DNA of 64,000 nucleotides from an uncultured Clostridia bacterium (lineage in GTDB: Bacteria > Bacillota > Clostridia > Christensenellales > Aristaeellaceae). The position numbers and the translations under genes are program-made. The stretch is taken from contig CAKUKM010000011.1 of assembly GCA_934663595.1 (NCBI GenBank), positions 3,816-67,815 on the forward strand, in the 5' to 3' direction. Below the pieces are notes generated by a model, which worked only from the letters and a program-made list of their open reading frames with translations, did not search any database and was not told the DNA's origin. Each line of letters starts with the position of its first letter. Position 1 is the first letter of the stretch. Below are positions 47,831 through 56,574 of the stretch, in pieces.

Positions 47831-48931
47831 TTGAAGGTCTGCGTTTATGCCATTTGCAAAAATGAAAGCCGGTTCGCGGAGCGATGGATGCGCTCCATGC
47901 GCGAGGCCGATCGCGTGATCGTGCTCGATACCGGCTCGGAGGATGATACCGTCGCCCGGCTGCGCGCGCTCGGCGCGGAGGTGTTTGAGGAAAAAATCAC
48001 GCCGTGGCGGTTTGACGCGGCGCGCAATCGGTCGCTCGAGCTCGTTCCGGAGGACGTCGACGTCTGTGTCTGCACCGATTTGGACGAGGTGCTGCTGCCG
48101 GGCTGGCGAAAGGCGCTCGAGCGCGGCTGGACGGAGGACACCACGCTCGGCAGCTATCGCTATACCTGGAACTACAATCCCGACGGCAGCGAGGGCCACG
48201 TGTTCTGGCAGGAGAAGATGCATTGCCGGTTCGGCTATCGCTGGAAGCACCCGGTGCACGAGGTGCTCGCGTGGGAGGGCGCGCCGGAAAAGCAGAAGCG
48301 AACGCGGCTCGACGGCGTGTTTCTCGAGCACCATGCGGACGAAAGCAAATCGCGCGGACAGTATCTGCCGCTTTTGGAAATGTCCGTGCAGGAGGATCCG
48401 GACGACGACCGCAATATGCACTATCTCGGCCGCGAATACATGTTCTATGGAAGATGGGAGGACTGCATTCGAACGCTGAAGCGACATCTTTCCCTGCCGA
48501 AGGCGACCTGGGCGGATGAGCGCGCGGCCTCGATGCGGTTCATCGCGCGCGCATATTGGAATCATGGCGATGCGCGGAGCGCCGAGACATGGCTGCTGCG
48601 CGCAATTGCCGAGGCGCCGCATCTGCGGGAGGCCTATGTCGCGATGGCGAAGCTGAAATACGCGCAGAAGGACTGGGAGGGCTGCGCCTATTATGCGCGC
48701 GGCGCGCTGGAAATTGAAACGCGGCCGATGAGCTATATCTGCGAGGGCGAAGCGTGGGGGAGTCTGCCGTGGGATCTGCGCGCGCTGGGGCTGTATTATT
48801 CGGGCCGGGCGGCGGAATCGATCGCGCCGGCGGAGCGCGCGCTCGCGCTTTCTCCGGGCGACGCGCGGCTGAAGGAGAACGTCCGCATCATTCGCCAAAA
48901 AGTGAATAAGAGCGTGGAAAAAGCGTTGTAA
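47831..48931 (+). CDS. Family 2 glycosyltransferase with C-terminal TPR-like repeats
   Basis: 366 residues from TTG 47831, chosen because GGAGGGAAAGCG lies directly before it and the protein then begins with the proper KVCVYAICKNE strand. The N-terminal GT-A domain (1 to about 215) has VLDTGSEDDTV and the metal motif CTDLDEVL; the C-terminal half (about 225-366) has TPR-like helices (MHYLGREYMFYGRWEDCI and similar). This SunS/TPR glycosyltransferase class often modifies peptides or surface proteins. It sits right behind the collagen-like gene, whose threonines would be obvious acceptors; that link is inference. Confidence 0.84.
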   Translation: MKVCVYAICKNESRFAERWMRSMREADRVIVLDTGSEDDTVARLRALGAEVFEEKITPWRFDAARNRSLELVPEDVDVCVCTDLDEVLLPGWRKALERGWTEDTTLGSYRYTWNYNPDGSEGHVFWQEKMHCRFGYRWKHPVHEVLAWEGAPEKQKRTRLDGVFLEHHADESKSRGQYLPLLEMSVQEDPDDDRNMHYLGREYMFYGRWEDCIRTLKRHLSLPKATWADERAASMRFIARAYWNHGDARSAETWLLRAIAEAPHLREAYVAMAKLKYAQKDWEGCAYYARGALEIETRPMSYICEGEAWGSLPWDLRALGLYYSGRAAESIAPAERALALSPGDARLKENVRIIRQKVNKSVEKAL

Positions 48932-48955
48932 TTATTGGATGCGATATGTTATAAT
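48926..48955 (+). promoter_or_regulatory. Promoter of the Gfo/Idh/MocA pair
   Basis: TTGTAA (48926-48931), 18-bp spacer, TATAAT (48950-48955) with TGT before it. A CGGAGAA/TTCTCCG hairpin (48972-48991) lies in the leader, 10 bases before the AAGGAGGAAA ribosome site. Confidence 0.7.
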
Positions 48956-49014
48956 GGAGCCGGAATTCTATCGGAGAAGGCGCATTCTCCGGAAAAACTA
49001 AGGAGGAAACTAAA

Positions 49015-50103
49015 ATGGCAAGACTCAAACTCGGCATTATCGGCTGCGGCGGCATCGCCAACGGCAAGCATCTTCCGTCCCTGAAGGCAATTGATCGCGC
49101 GGACATCGTGGCGTTCTGCGACCTGGTCGTCGAGCGCGCGGAAAAGGCGGCGAAGGAATACGGCGTTCCCGGCGCGAAGGTCTATACCGATTACCACGAG
49201 CTGCTCAAGGACGAGAGCATCGACGTGGTTTACGTGCTCACGCCGAACCGCAGCCACGCGGACATTTCGATCGACGCGCTGAACGCCGGCAAGCACGTCA
49301 TGTGCGAAAAGCCGATGGCGAAGTGCGCCGCGGACGCGCGCCGCATGGTCGAGGCCGCGAAGAAGAGCGGCAAGAAGCTCACCATCGGCTATCAGCATCG
49401 CCAGAAGGCGGAGAGTCAGTACGTCAAGGCGTGCATCGAGCGCGGCGATCTGGGCGAGATTTACTATGCGAAGGCATATGCGATTCGCCGCCGCGGCACG
49501 CCGAACTGGGGCGTGTTCCTGAATGAATACGAGCAGGGCGGCGGTCCGCTGATCGATATCGGCACGCACAGCCTGGATCTGACGCTGTATCTGATGAACA
49601 ACTACAAGCCGCGCATGGTCGTCGGCACGAAGTATAAGAAGGTCGAGAATCCCGAGTGCGGCAATCCCTGGGGCGGCTGGGGCGAAGACGAGAACAAGAC
49701 GCTCGAGGACGCGGCGTTCGGCTTCATCGTAATGGAAAACGGCGCGACGATCACGCTGGACGCGACGTGGGCGCTGAATACCGACGAGCCGATTCCGGAG
49801 GGCAGCTGCCGCCTGTGCGGAAGCAAGGCCGGCGCGTCGATCCGTCCGAATCAGGTCATCATCAATAAGGGCGAATTCGGCAAGCTGGTCGAGATCAAGC
49901 CCGATATGTCCGCGGGCGGCGTCGCGTTCTACGACGGCGTAAAGGAAACCCCGCCGATCACCGAGCAGCGCCGCTGGCTGGACGCGATCGAAAACGATAC
50001 CGATCCCGTGGTGCTGCCGGAGCAGGCGTGCGTGGTCAGCGAGATCCTCGAGGCCATTTACACCTCCGCGAAGACCGGCGAGCCCGTGTATTTCAATAAG
50101 TAA
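49015..50103 (+). CDS. Gfo/Idh/MocA family NAD(P)-dependent oxidoreductase (first of pair)
   Basis: 362 residues. N-terminal Rossmann domain starts LGIIGCGGIANGKHLP (glycine-rich loop about 8-13); the family segment is GKHVMCEKPMAKCAADARRM with the catalytic Lys in EKP (about 99). The C-terminal domain has GGGPLIDIGTHSLDLTLYLM with the Asp and His pair. Strong ribosome site. It is followed 12 bases later by a second member of the same family. Such enzymes oxidise or reduce sugars, inositols or amino sugars. Confidence 0.92.
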   Translation: MARLKLGIIGCGGIANGKHLPSLKAIDRADIVAFCDLVVERAEKAAKEYGVPGAKVYTDYHELLKDESIDVVYVLTPNRSHADISIDALNAGKHVMCEKPMAKCAADARRMVEAAKKSGKKLTIGYQHRQKAESQYVKACIERGDLGEIYYAKAYAIRRRGTPNWGVFLNEYEQGGGPLIDIGTHSLDLTLYLMNNYKPRMVVGTKYKKVENPECGNPWGGWGEDENKTLEDAAFGFIVMENGATITLDATWALNTDEPIPEGSCRLCGSKAGASIRPNQVIINKGEFGKLVEIKPDMSAGGVAFYDGVKETPPITEQRRWLDAIENDTDPVVLPEQACVVSEILEAIYTSAKTGEPVYFNK

Positions 50104-50115
50104 GGAGAAAGACAG

Positions 50116-51069
50116 ATGAAGTATTTTGCGATGCTCGGCAAGTGGCACGTCCACGCCGAGGGCTATGCGAATGAATTAAACAGCGTTCCCGGCTGCAAGG
50201 TCAAAAAGGTCTGGGATTCGGACGCGGCGACGGCGAAGGCGTGGGCGGAGCAGCTCGGCTGCGAGGCGGCGACCGTCGACGACATCCTCTCCGATCCCGA
50301 AATCGAAGGCGTTGCGGTTTGCAATGCGACGAACGAGCATACCGACCTGATCCTGCGCGCCTGCCGCGCGGGCAAGGCCGTGTTTACCGAAAAAGTGCTG
50401 GCGCTCACGAACGAGGAAGCCGAGCAGATTCGCGCCGCGGTGATCGAGAATCACACGCGCTTTGCGATCTCGTTTCCGCATTTCAGCGAGCCGGGCACGC
50501 AGTTCGCGCTTCAGGCCGCGCGCGCGGGCAAGCTGGGCAAGCTGAATTACGCGCGCGTCCGCAAGGCGCACAACGGCGCGACCGGCGACTGGCTTCCGCC
50601 GCACTTCTATGATCCGATCGCCTGCGGCGGCGGCGCGATGATCGATCTCGGCGCGCATCCGATGTATCTGCTGTGCGCGCTGCTGGGCGAGCCGAAGAGC
50701 GTTCAGAGCACGTTCACGCACGTGACCGGCAAGGCCGTCGAGGACAACGCCGTCAGCATTCTCAGCTTCGACGGCGGCGCGATCGGCGTTTCGGAAACGG
50801 GCTTCGTTTCCAGCCATTACCCGTTCACGATCGAGCTGGGCGGCGTGGACGGCAGTCTCCTGATGCGCGATCAGGAAGTGGAATATTGCTGCGCGGAAAC
50901 CGGCAACGAATGGAAGAAGGCGGAAAGCCTGCCCGAGCGCGTCGATTCGCCGCTCGTTCAGTGGGCAAAGGCCGAAAAGCCCGAGGAAATCTCGAAGGAT
51001 TTCGATATCGAGGTCGCCGTTCGCCTGACCCGCGTGATGGTGGAAGCATATAAGAATCCGAAGGACTAA
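50116..51069 (+). CDS. Gfo/Idh/MocA family oxidoreductase (second of pair)
   Basis: 317 residues. The N-terminus MKYFAMLGKWHVHAEGYANEL is unusual: the standard G-x-G-x-x-G loop is replaced by LGKWHVHA, so cofactor binding may differ. The EKP region reads VFTEKVLALTNEE (Lys kept, Pro replaced by Val), and the substrate motif GGGAMIDLGAHPMYLLCALL is intact. It is in an operon with the first member and may act in sequence with it or form a hetero-oligomer. Ends shortly before the hairpins at 51.1 kb. Confidence 0.88.
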   Translation: MKYFAMLGKWHVHAEGYANELNSVPGCKVKKVWDSDAATAKAWAEQLGCEAATVDDILSDPEIEGVAVCNATNEHTDLILRACRAGKAVFTEKVLALTNEEAEQIRAAVIENHTRFAISFPHFSEPGTQFALQAARAGKLGKLNYARVRKAHNGATGDWLPPHFYDPIACGGGAMIDLGAHPMYLLCALLGEPKSVQSTFTHVTGKAVEDNAVSILSFDGGAIGVSETGFVSSHYPFTIELGGVDGSLLMRDQEVEYCCAETGNEWKKAESLPERVDSPLVQWAKAEKPEEISKDFDIEVAVRLTRVMVEAYKNPKD

Positions 51070-51081
51070 GCGATAAAAGGG

Positions 51082-51152
51082 ATGCAGGCTTCAGAGCATA
51101 TTTTGATAAAGAATCAGATAGTGTCGTAGCCTGCATTCTTTTTGCAGGCTAC
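51082..51152 (+). terminator. Competing hairpins upstream of the zinc-ribbon gene
   Basis: AGCCTGCAT (51128-51136) can pair back with ATGCAGGCT (51082-51090), giving a terminator followed by TCTTTTT, or GTAGCCTGCA (51126-51135) can pair forward with TGCAGGCTAC (51143-51152), destroying it. The two structures exclude each other. Confidence 0.65.
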
Positions 51153-51175
51153 AAAAGCGATTGGGGGGAGAGAAA

Positions 51176-52744
51176 ATGAAACGGTTGACCTGTGAAATGT
51201 GTGGAAGCACTGACCTCGTGAAGGAGGACGGCGTATTTGTTTGCCAGAGCTGCGGCTGCAAGTATTCCATTGAAGAGGCGAGAAAGCTGATGGTGGAGGT
51301 GACCGGCGGGGTTGAGGTCAAGAACGCCGCGCAGCTTGAAAACCTGCTGAAGCTCGCGGAAAGCTCCTATGCCTCCAAGAATTACGCGCAGGCGGAGGAA
51401 TTCTGCAACCAGGTTATCGCGATGGACGACAAGTGCTATCAGGCCTGGAGACTGAAGGGCAAAGCGATTAACTATCAGATCAGCGACAAAAATCAGCGCA
51501 TTTTGGAGACGTACAATTGCCTGATGACCGCCTATCGCGTGCTCCCGGAGGAAGAGCGGGAGATGAAAAAGCGGGAAATTCTGCGCGATCTGAAGCTATG
51601 CATGGAGGGCGAGGTCAGCTTCTGGGTAGAGCAGATGGAGGCGAAGCGTCCCTCCAAGGAGACGGGCAATCGAGCGCTTACCGCCTATTTCGACGCCCGC
51701 GAGAAGCTGCAGGCTGCGTTTACCGAATTTGGCTTCCAAAAGGAATTCGAGGGCTATCGGAAGAATTTCGACAATGCCTTTATCGGCAAATGCAACGCCA
51801 TGTGCAACAGCGCGTGGAAGACCACCGTGGGCTACAATTATTACAGGGACTATTTCGGAAAGGGAATCGATCCCTTCGGCCGCAGCGATATGCGCTTCGT
51901 GATTAAGGACACCGATCTCTATCGGCCGACCGAGAAGATCTGGCGCACCTTCCTGGCAGAGGTCGACGCGCTGATAGGCATCCTTAAGGCGGCGGAGGTG
52001 GTCTTCAACGATCGAACGGATCCGCAGGTCATGAAGGCCATTTTCGAAAACATCGCCTATTTTGAGCAGTGCGCGATTCCCTCCGCCTGCTGGAAAATTA
52101 CGCAGGGCTTTACGTGCAGCGCGGATCAGTATAAGACGGTGGGCTGGCACGAGCAGAGCTGCCTCACGGAATCCGCAAAGCAACTTCGCCGCAAAAGTAT
52201 GGAAGAATACCGCGAAAAGGCACGCACCCTTCCTCAGAAGGTAGAGGCCCAGCAGCGGGAGAAAAAGGCGGAGGCGCGCGCGGCCTATTGGGCGGAGCAC
52301 GCCGAGGAAAAGGCCCGCCTCGACGGCGAATTGAAACAGGCGACCGACGAGCTGGAGGCCATGCAGGCGAAGCTCCATGCGCTGGAGGCGGAACGGGCGC
52401 CGCGGATCGACGCGCTTCGCGAAAAGCGAGACGGCAAGCTGGACTGCGAAGCGGAGGTTGATCGGCAGAACGCACTGATTCGCGAGCTTGAAGCGCAGCG
52501 CGACAAGTGCGGCATTTTCAAGGGCAAGGAAAAGAAAGCGATTCAGGAGCGCCTCGACACGCAGGAGCGGCCGAAGCTCGAGCAGCTGAAAAAGCAGGCG
52601 GAAAGCGCGAAAAAGGCGCATGTGGACAGCGTAAACGCGCAAATCGAGGCGGTCATGGGCGAGAATAAGGAGCTCTACGAGGAAGCGGCGAAGCTCCAGA
52701 AGAGATGCGACGCAATCAAAGCCGAGCTGGAAAAGGATCGATAA
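51176..52744 (+). CDS. Zinc-ribbon protein with TPR-like and coiled-coil regions, function unknown
   Basis: 522 residues. The N-terminus is a zinc ribbon: Cys6, Cys9, Cys23, Cys26 in a TFIIB-like C-x2-C...C-x2-C arrangement. Residues about 55-95 look TPR-like (ASKNYAQAEEFCNQVIAMDDKCYQAWRLKGKAIN). The middle (100-350) is helical with no family I know. From about 360 to the end is a long, highly charged coiled coil. No membrane span. ATG 51176 follows GGGGGGAGAGAAA. Proteins of this layout occur as hypothetical genes in gut Clostridia; no function can be assigned. Confidence 0.78.
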   Translation: MKRLTCEMCGSTDLVKEDGVFVCQSCGCKYSIEEARKLMVEVTGGVEVKNAAQLENLLKLAESSYASKNYAQAEEFCNQVIAMDDKCYQAWRLKGKAINYQISDKNQRILETYNCLMTAYRVLPEEEREMKKREILRDLKLCMEGEVSFWVEQMEAKRPSKETGNRALTAYFDAREKLQAAFTEFGFQKEFEGYRKNFDNAFIGKCNAMCNSAWKTTVGYNYYRDYFGKGIDPFGRSDMRFVIKDTDLYRPTEKIWRTFLAEVDALIGILKAAEVVFNDRTDPQVMKAIFENIAYFEQCAIPSACWKITQGFTCSADQYKTVGWHEQSCLTESAKQLRRKSMEEYREKARTLPQKVEAQQREKKAEARAAYWAEHAEEKARLDGELKQATDELEAMQAKLHALEAERAPRIDALREKRDGKLDCEAEVDRQNALIRELEAQRDKCGIFKGKEKKAIQERLDTQERPKLEQLKKQAESAKKAHVDSVNAQIEAVMGENKELYEEAAKLQKRCDAIKAELEKDR

Positions 52745-52757
52745 CCCGGCAAAACCG

Positions 52758-52791
52758 AAAACGGCGTGACCATAGCGGTCATGCCGTTTTT
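52758..52791 (+). terminator. Terminator after the zinc-ribbon gene
   Basis: AAAACGGCGTGACC (52758-52771) pairs with GGTCATGCCGTTTT (52777-52790), then T. Confidence 0.85.
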
Positions 52792-52825
52792 GCGTGGGTT
52801 TGTCGTAAAGCGCCGGAACGATCCC

Positions 52826-52880
52826 AAAAAATCAGGGCTGATCTCCGCAAGCGAACAGGCAATGCGGAGAATCGGCCCTG
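52826..52880 (-). terminator. Terminator of the pepT/nitroreductase operon
   Basis: On the minus strand CAGGGCCGATTCTCCGCA (52880-52863) pairs with TGCGGAGATCAGCCCTG (52849-52833), followed by ATTTTTT (52832-52826). Confidence 0.85.
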
Positions 52881-52922
52881 TATTTACGCCTTAATGAACG
52901 CTCTTTTGTCGTTTGTGCGATT

Positions 52923-53450
52923 CTATTTCTGAAACCCGTTGAACCATGCGCGCGCTTCAAACGGCTGCTTTTTCGGCATGCCGGGCCTGTCCGCCGCTTT
53001 GCCGACGGGCAGGAAGCACACCAGCTCGTAGTCCTCCGGAACGCCCAGAATGTCCGCCATTTTGCGGCCGATATGATCCTCGTCCGTCACATGGCCCTCT
53101 ACCCAGCAGCTCTCGTACCCGAGCGCGACGATCGCGAGCAGCATGTTCTCGATCGCGGCGGCATAGTCCTGCTTATAATAGCAGCGATCGCGATAAGCGA
53201 TAATTTGCCGCGTGAGCACGCAAATCATCGCGGGCGCGGTTTCGCCCACGGCGGGATCGATCACCGCATGCAGCGATCGGAGAATTTCGGGATCGTCCAC
53301 GGCGATCAGGCTCGTCGTCTGCTTGTTGCAGCCGGACGGCGCGGAAAGACCGGCCTCGAGAATCGTTTTCAGATCCTCGCGCGGCACCGGATCGGGCAGA
53401 TATTTGCCGCGATAGCTGCGGCGCGAGAGAATGCAGTGCAGCGCGTCCAT
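52923..53450 (-). CDS. Nitroreductase family protein
   Basis: FMN-dependent NAD(P)H oxidoreductase, 175 residues, compact form. FMN contacts: SRRSYRGKYLP at the N-terminus (about 9-19), SAPSGCNKQTTS (about 38-49) and the late GYESCWVEGHV. The ATG at 53450 overlaps the stop of pepT (TAATG), so both are coupled. Last gene of the HAD-hprK-glk-pepT run. The substrate is unknown. Confidence 0.88.
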   Translation of the reverse strand: MDALHCILSRRSYRGKYLPDPVPREDLKTILEAGLSAPSGCNKQTTSLIAVDDPEILRSLHAVIDPAVGETAPAMICVLTRQIIAYRDRCYYKQDYAAAIENMLLAIVALGYESCWVEGHVTDEDHIGRKMADILGVPEDYELVCFLPVGKAADRPGMPKKQPFEARAWFNGFQK

Positions 53451-54655
53451 TATTTCACCTCGACGAGATGCACGAGCATATCCACCATCGTGTCCATATC
53501 CTGAATCGCGATGCATTCGAAACGCCCGTGATAATTCATGCCGCCGGTCGCGAGGTTGGGGCAGGGAAGGCCCATGAACGAAAGCCGCGCGCCGTCGGTG
53601 CCGCCGCGAATCGCCTCGGCATACGGATTTACGCCCACCGCGCGATACGCGTTTTCCGCGCGCTCGATCACGTCCATGTGCTGCTCCATGATCTCGCGCA
53701 TGTTGAAATACGAAGCCTTCACGATCGTTTCCACCACGCCGGAGCCGTATTTGTCGTTCAGATACGCGCCGATGCGCTCAAACGCCTGCTTGCGCGATTC
53801 GAAATGCGCGCGATCGTGGTCGCGAATGATGTAGTGCAGCTCCGCGCGCTCCTCGTCGCCGCTCATGTCGCACAGGTGGAAGAAGCCCTCGTAGCCCTCG
53901 GTGTGCGCGGGCGTTTCCGCGGGCGGCAGCATGCCGGCAAATTCCATCGCAACCAGCGATGCATTGCGCATCTTGTTCTTCGCGCTGCCGGGATGCACGT
54001 TCAGCCCATGCACGATTACGGTTCCGGACGCGGCGTTGAAGTTTTCGTATTCAATCGCGCCCACGTCGCTGCCGTCGACCGTATAGGCAAAGTCCGCGCC
54101 GAAGCCGGCGACGTCGAACCGATCCGCGCCGCGGCCGATTTCCTCGTCGGGCGTAAATCCAATCATGATTTTGCCATGGCGAATCGACGGATCGGCGTTC
54201 AGCCGCTCCACCATCGTCAGAATTTCCGCGACGCCGGCCTTGTCGTCCGCGCCCAGAAGCGTGATTCCGTCGGTCACGATCAGGTCCTTGCCCTTCGCGC
54301 GCGCGACCTCGGGGAACATTTTGGGATCCAGCCAGTCGCCGTTTTCGAGCTGCACCGCGTTTCCATCGTAGTTTTCGATGATTCGCGGGCGTACCGGACT
54401 GGACGGCACGCAATCGACCGTGTCCATATGCGCGATCAGGCCGATCACCGGCGCGCCCTCGATATTGGCGGGCACGCAGCCGTATACATAGCCGTTTTCA
54501 TCCACGCGCGCATCCTGAATGCCCAGCGCATTCATCTCCTCCACCAGCGCGCGCGCCAGCACGAGCTGTTTGGCCGTGCTCGGGCAGGTTTCGCTGCGCT
54601 CGTCGGACGCAGTATCGTATTGAACGTATTTCAGCAGTCGCTCATAGGCTCTCAT
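53450..54655 (-). CDS. pepT: Peptidase T (tripeptide aminopeptidase)
   Basis: Zinc aminopeptidase of family M20B that removes N-terminal residues from tripeptides in the cytoplasm; 401 residues, normal. Metal ligands: His in LIAHMDTVD (about 77), Asp in LLGADDKAGVAEI, catalytic Glu pair in GFTPDEEIGRG, Asp in YTVDGSDVG and the C-terminal His in GGMNYHGRFE. ATG 54655 follows GGGAGGAACTGCTTC. It lies 22 bases after the glucokinase gene. Confidence 0.94.
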   Translation of the reverse strand: MRAYERLLKYVQYDTASDERSETCPSTAKQLVLARALVEEMNALGIQDARVDENGYVYGCVPANIEGAPVIGLIAHMDTVDCVPSSPVRPRIIENYDGNAVQLENGDWLDPKMFPEVARAKGKDLIVTDGITLLGADDKAGVAEILTMVERLNADPSIRHGKIMIGFTPDEEIGRGADRFDVAGFGADFAYTVDGSDVGAIEYENFNAASGTVIVHGLNVHPGSAKNKMRNASLVAMEFAGMLPPAETPAHTEGYEGFFHLCDMSGDEERAELHYIIRDHDRAHFESRKQAFERIGAYLNDKYGSGVVETIVKASYFNMREIMEQHMDVIERAENAYRAVGVNPYAEAIRGGTDGARLSFMGLPCPNLATGGMNYHGRFECIAIQDMDTMVDMLVHLVEVK

Positions 54656-54677
54656 GAAGCAGTTCCTCCCGTGAAAA

Positions 54678-55622
54678 TTATTTTCCCAGCATGGCCGCGC
54701 CGATGATGCCGGCGTCGTTGCCGAGCTGCGCAAGCTCGATGCGCGCATAGGGCATTCCCTTGTAGAACACCAGCGCCGGCATGCGCTCGCGCACCGCGTT
54801 CAGCAGGAATTCGCCCGCCTGCGATACGCCGCCGCCCAGCGCGATGACTTCCGGATCGTATAGGTTAATCAGATTTACCAGTCCCGCGCAGAGCATATCC
54901 ACATAGTCGCCGAACAGCTTCAGCGCGTCCGGATCGCCCGCCTTTGCCAGATCAATCACCGTTCGCGCTTCGATGCGGTCGAGATCGCCGTCTACTGCCT
55001 TGGCGATTGCGCAATCGGGATGCGCCTTGGCAAATTTACGACCCTCGCGGATGATCGCCGTTGCGGAGGCGTAGCGCTCCCAGCAGCCGCGATTGCCGCA
55101 GGTGCACATTTCGCCGCCCGCGACCACAATCATGTGGCCGATTTCGCTGGCCACGCCGTGGCTTCCGGTAAACACCTTGCCGCCGATGATGATGCCGCCG
55201 CCGACGCCGGTACCGAGCGTTACGAACACGCTGTTCTGCGCGCCCGCGGACACGCCCGCGACGGATTCCGCCAGACCCGCGACCGTCGCGTCGTTATCGA
55301 CGTATATGGGCTTATCGATATACTTGTGCATTTCGGCCACCAGCGGCACCTCGTGCCAGCCGAGGTTCGTGCAGAACGGCACGATTTCGGTCTTCGGATC
55401 GCAGATGCCGGGAATGCCGATGCCGATGGCCTTCACGTCGTCCAGCGAGAGATTCGCCTTTTCCACGGCCTTCAGGCACAGATCCGCCATATCGCGCACG
55501 ACGGCCTGATATCCGCGCTCCACGCCCGTGGGGCAGCTGACCTTTGCCAGAATGCTGCCGCCCTCGTCCACAATGCCCGCCTTGATTCCGGTTCCGCCCA
55601 GGTCTACTCCGATGTAATACAT
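54678..55622 (-). CDS. glk: ROK family glucokinase
   Basis: Phosphorylates glucose to glucose 6-phosphate with ATP. 314 residues. N-terminal phosphate motif DLGGTGIKAGIVD; catalytic Asp in VDNDATVAGLAE (about 105); ROK zinc site EIGHMIV followed by CTCGNRGCWE. Length and motifs match Firmicute GlkA-type ROK kinases rather than ROK repressors, since there is no helix-turn-helix. GGGAGGAACTGAAT precedes the ATG. Placed behind hprK, tying glucose entry and carbon control. Confidence 0.93.
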   Translation of the reverse strand: MYYIGVDLGGTGIKAGIVDEGGSILAKVSCPTGVERGYQAVVRDMADLCLKAVEKANLSLDDVKAIGIGIPGICDPKTEIVPFCTNLGWHEVPLVAEMHKYIDKPIYVDNDATVAGLAESVAGVSAGAQNSVFVTLGTGVGGGIIIGGKVFTGSHGVASEIGHMIVVAGGEMCTCGNRGCWERYASATAIIREGRKFAKAHPDCAIAKAVDGDLDRIEARTVIDLAKAGDPDALKLFGDYVDMLCAGLVNLINLYDPEVIALGGGVSQAGEFLLNAVRERMPALVFYKGMPYARIELAQLGNDAGIIGAAMLGK

Positions 55623-55641
55623 ATTCAGTTCCTCCCGAACA

Positions 55642-56571
55642 TTAATCTTCCTCTTCCATGGCGCGCTGCGCCCGCTCGATATGGCGGCGCGTCAGCTCCT
55701 CGGCGGCGTTGTAGCCCATTTGCTTCAAGCGGAAATTCCGCGCCGCGACCTCGAGCACGACCGCGAGATTGCGGCCCGGGTGAATCGGCAGCAGCAGCGA
55801 GGGCACGCGCACGCCCAGTATCTCGGTGTAATTGTCCGTAAGCCCCAGGCGGTCGTATTCCTTGCCCGCCTGCCACATTTCCAGATGAACCTCCATGTCG
55901 ATCGACTTGCTGCGGTTGACCGCGCCTACGCCGTACATGGTCTTGATATCGATAATGCCCACGCCGCGAATCTCCATGAAATGGCGCACCAGCTCCGGCG
56001 CCTCGCCGATCAGCCGGTTTTCCGATACGCGGCGAATGTCCACCACGTCGTCGGCCACCAGCTGATGCCCGCGCTTGACCAGCTCCAGCGCCGCCTCGCT
56101 CTTGCCCACGCCGGAATTGCCGGTAATCAGAAGGCCGGTTCCGTAGACGTTGACCAGAACGCCGTGGCGCGTTTCGCGCGGGGCCAGATAGTCGCGCAGA
56201 TAGTTGATGACCTCGAGCTCGAACTGCGTGGTTTCCTTCTTGGTCGAATAGATCGGCACCTTGTGCGCCGCCGCCAGCACCAGCATATCGTCGAAGCACG
56301 GGTATCCGCGGCAGATCACGATGCACGGCATCGGATAGCTGAAATACTTCGTCAGCCGCTCGCGCCGCGTGGATTCATCCAGCTGCGACATATACGTCAT
56401 TTCCACCTTGCCCAGCAGCTGCGGGCGCTCATAGGCGAAAAAGTCCCAGTAATTGGCAAATTGCAGGCCCGGGCGATTGACGTTGCTGACCTCGATCGGC
56501 AGCATCTTCGCATCCGTCTCCAAAACGCGCTTCAAGCCCAGCGCGGAAACAAAATCGCTCTCCTTAACCAT
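55642..56571 (-). CDS. hprK: HPr kinase/phosphorylase
   Basis: Phosphorylates HPr on Ser46 and reverses it; central switch of carbon catabolite control in low-GC Gram-positives. 309 residues, normal. N-terminal regulatory domain (1 to about 128), His136 in TRHGVLV, Walker A GNSGVGKS at 151-158, and the signature EVRGVGIIDIK-like segment (MEIRGVGIIDIKTMYG). Start ATG four bases after the Cof-HAD stop, with GGAGG overlapping that gene's end. Its presence implies a PTS or at least HPr elsewhere. Confidence 0.96.
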   Translation of the reverse strand: MVKESDFVSALGLKRVLETDAKMLPIEVSNVNRPGLQFANYWDFFAYERPQLLGKVEMTYMSQLDESTRRERLTKYFSYPMPCIVICRGYPCFDDMLVLAAAHKVPIYSTKKETTQFELEVINYLRDYLAPRETRHGVLVNVYGTGLLITGNSGVGKSEAALELVKRGHQLVADDVVDIRRVSENRLIGEAPELVRHFMEIRGVGIIDIKTMYGVGAVNRSKSIDMEVHLEMWQAGKEYDRLGLTDNYTEILGVRVPSLLLPIHPGRNLAVVLEVAARNFRLKQMGYNAAEELTRRHIERAQRAMEEED

Positions 56572-56574
56572 GCC

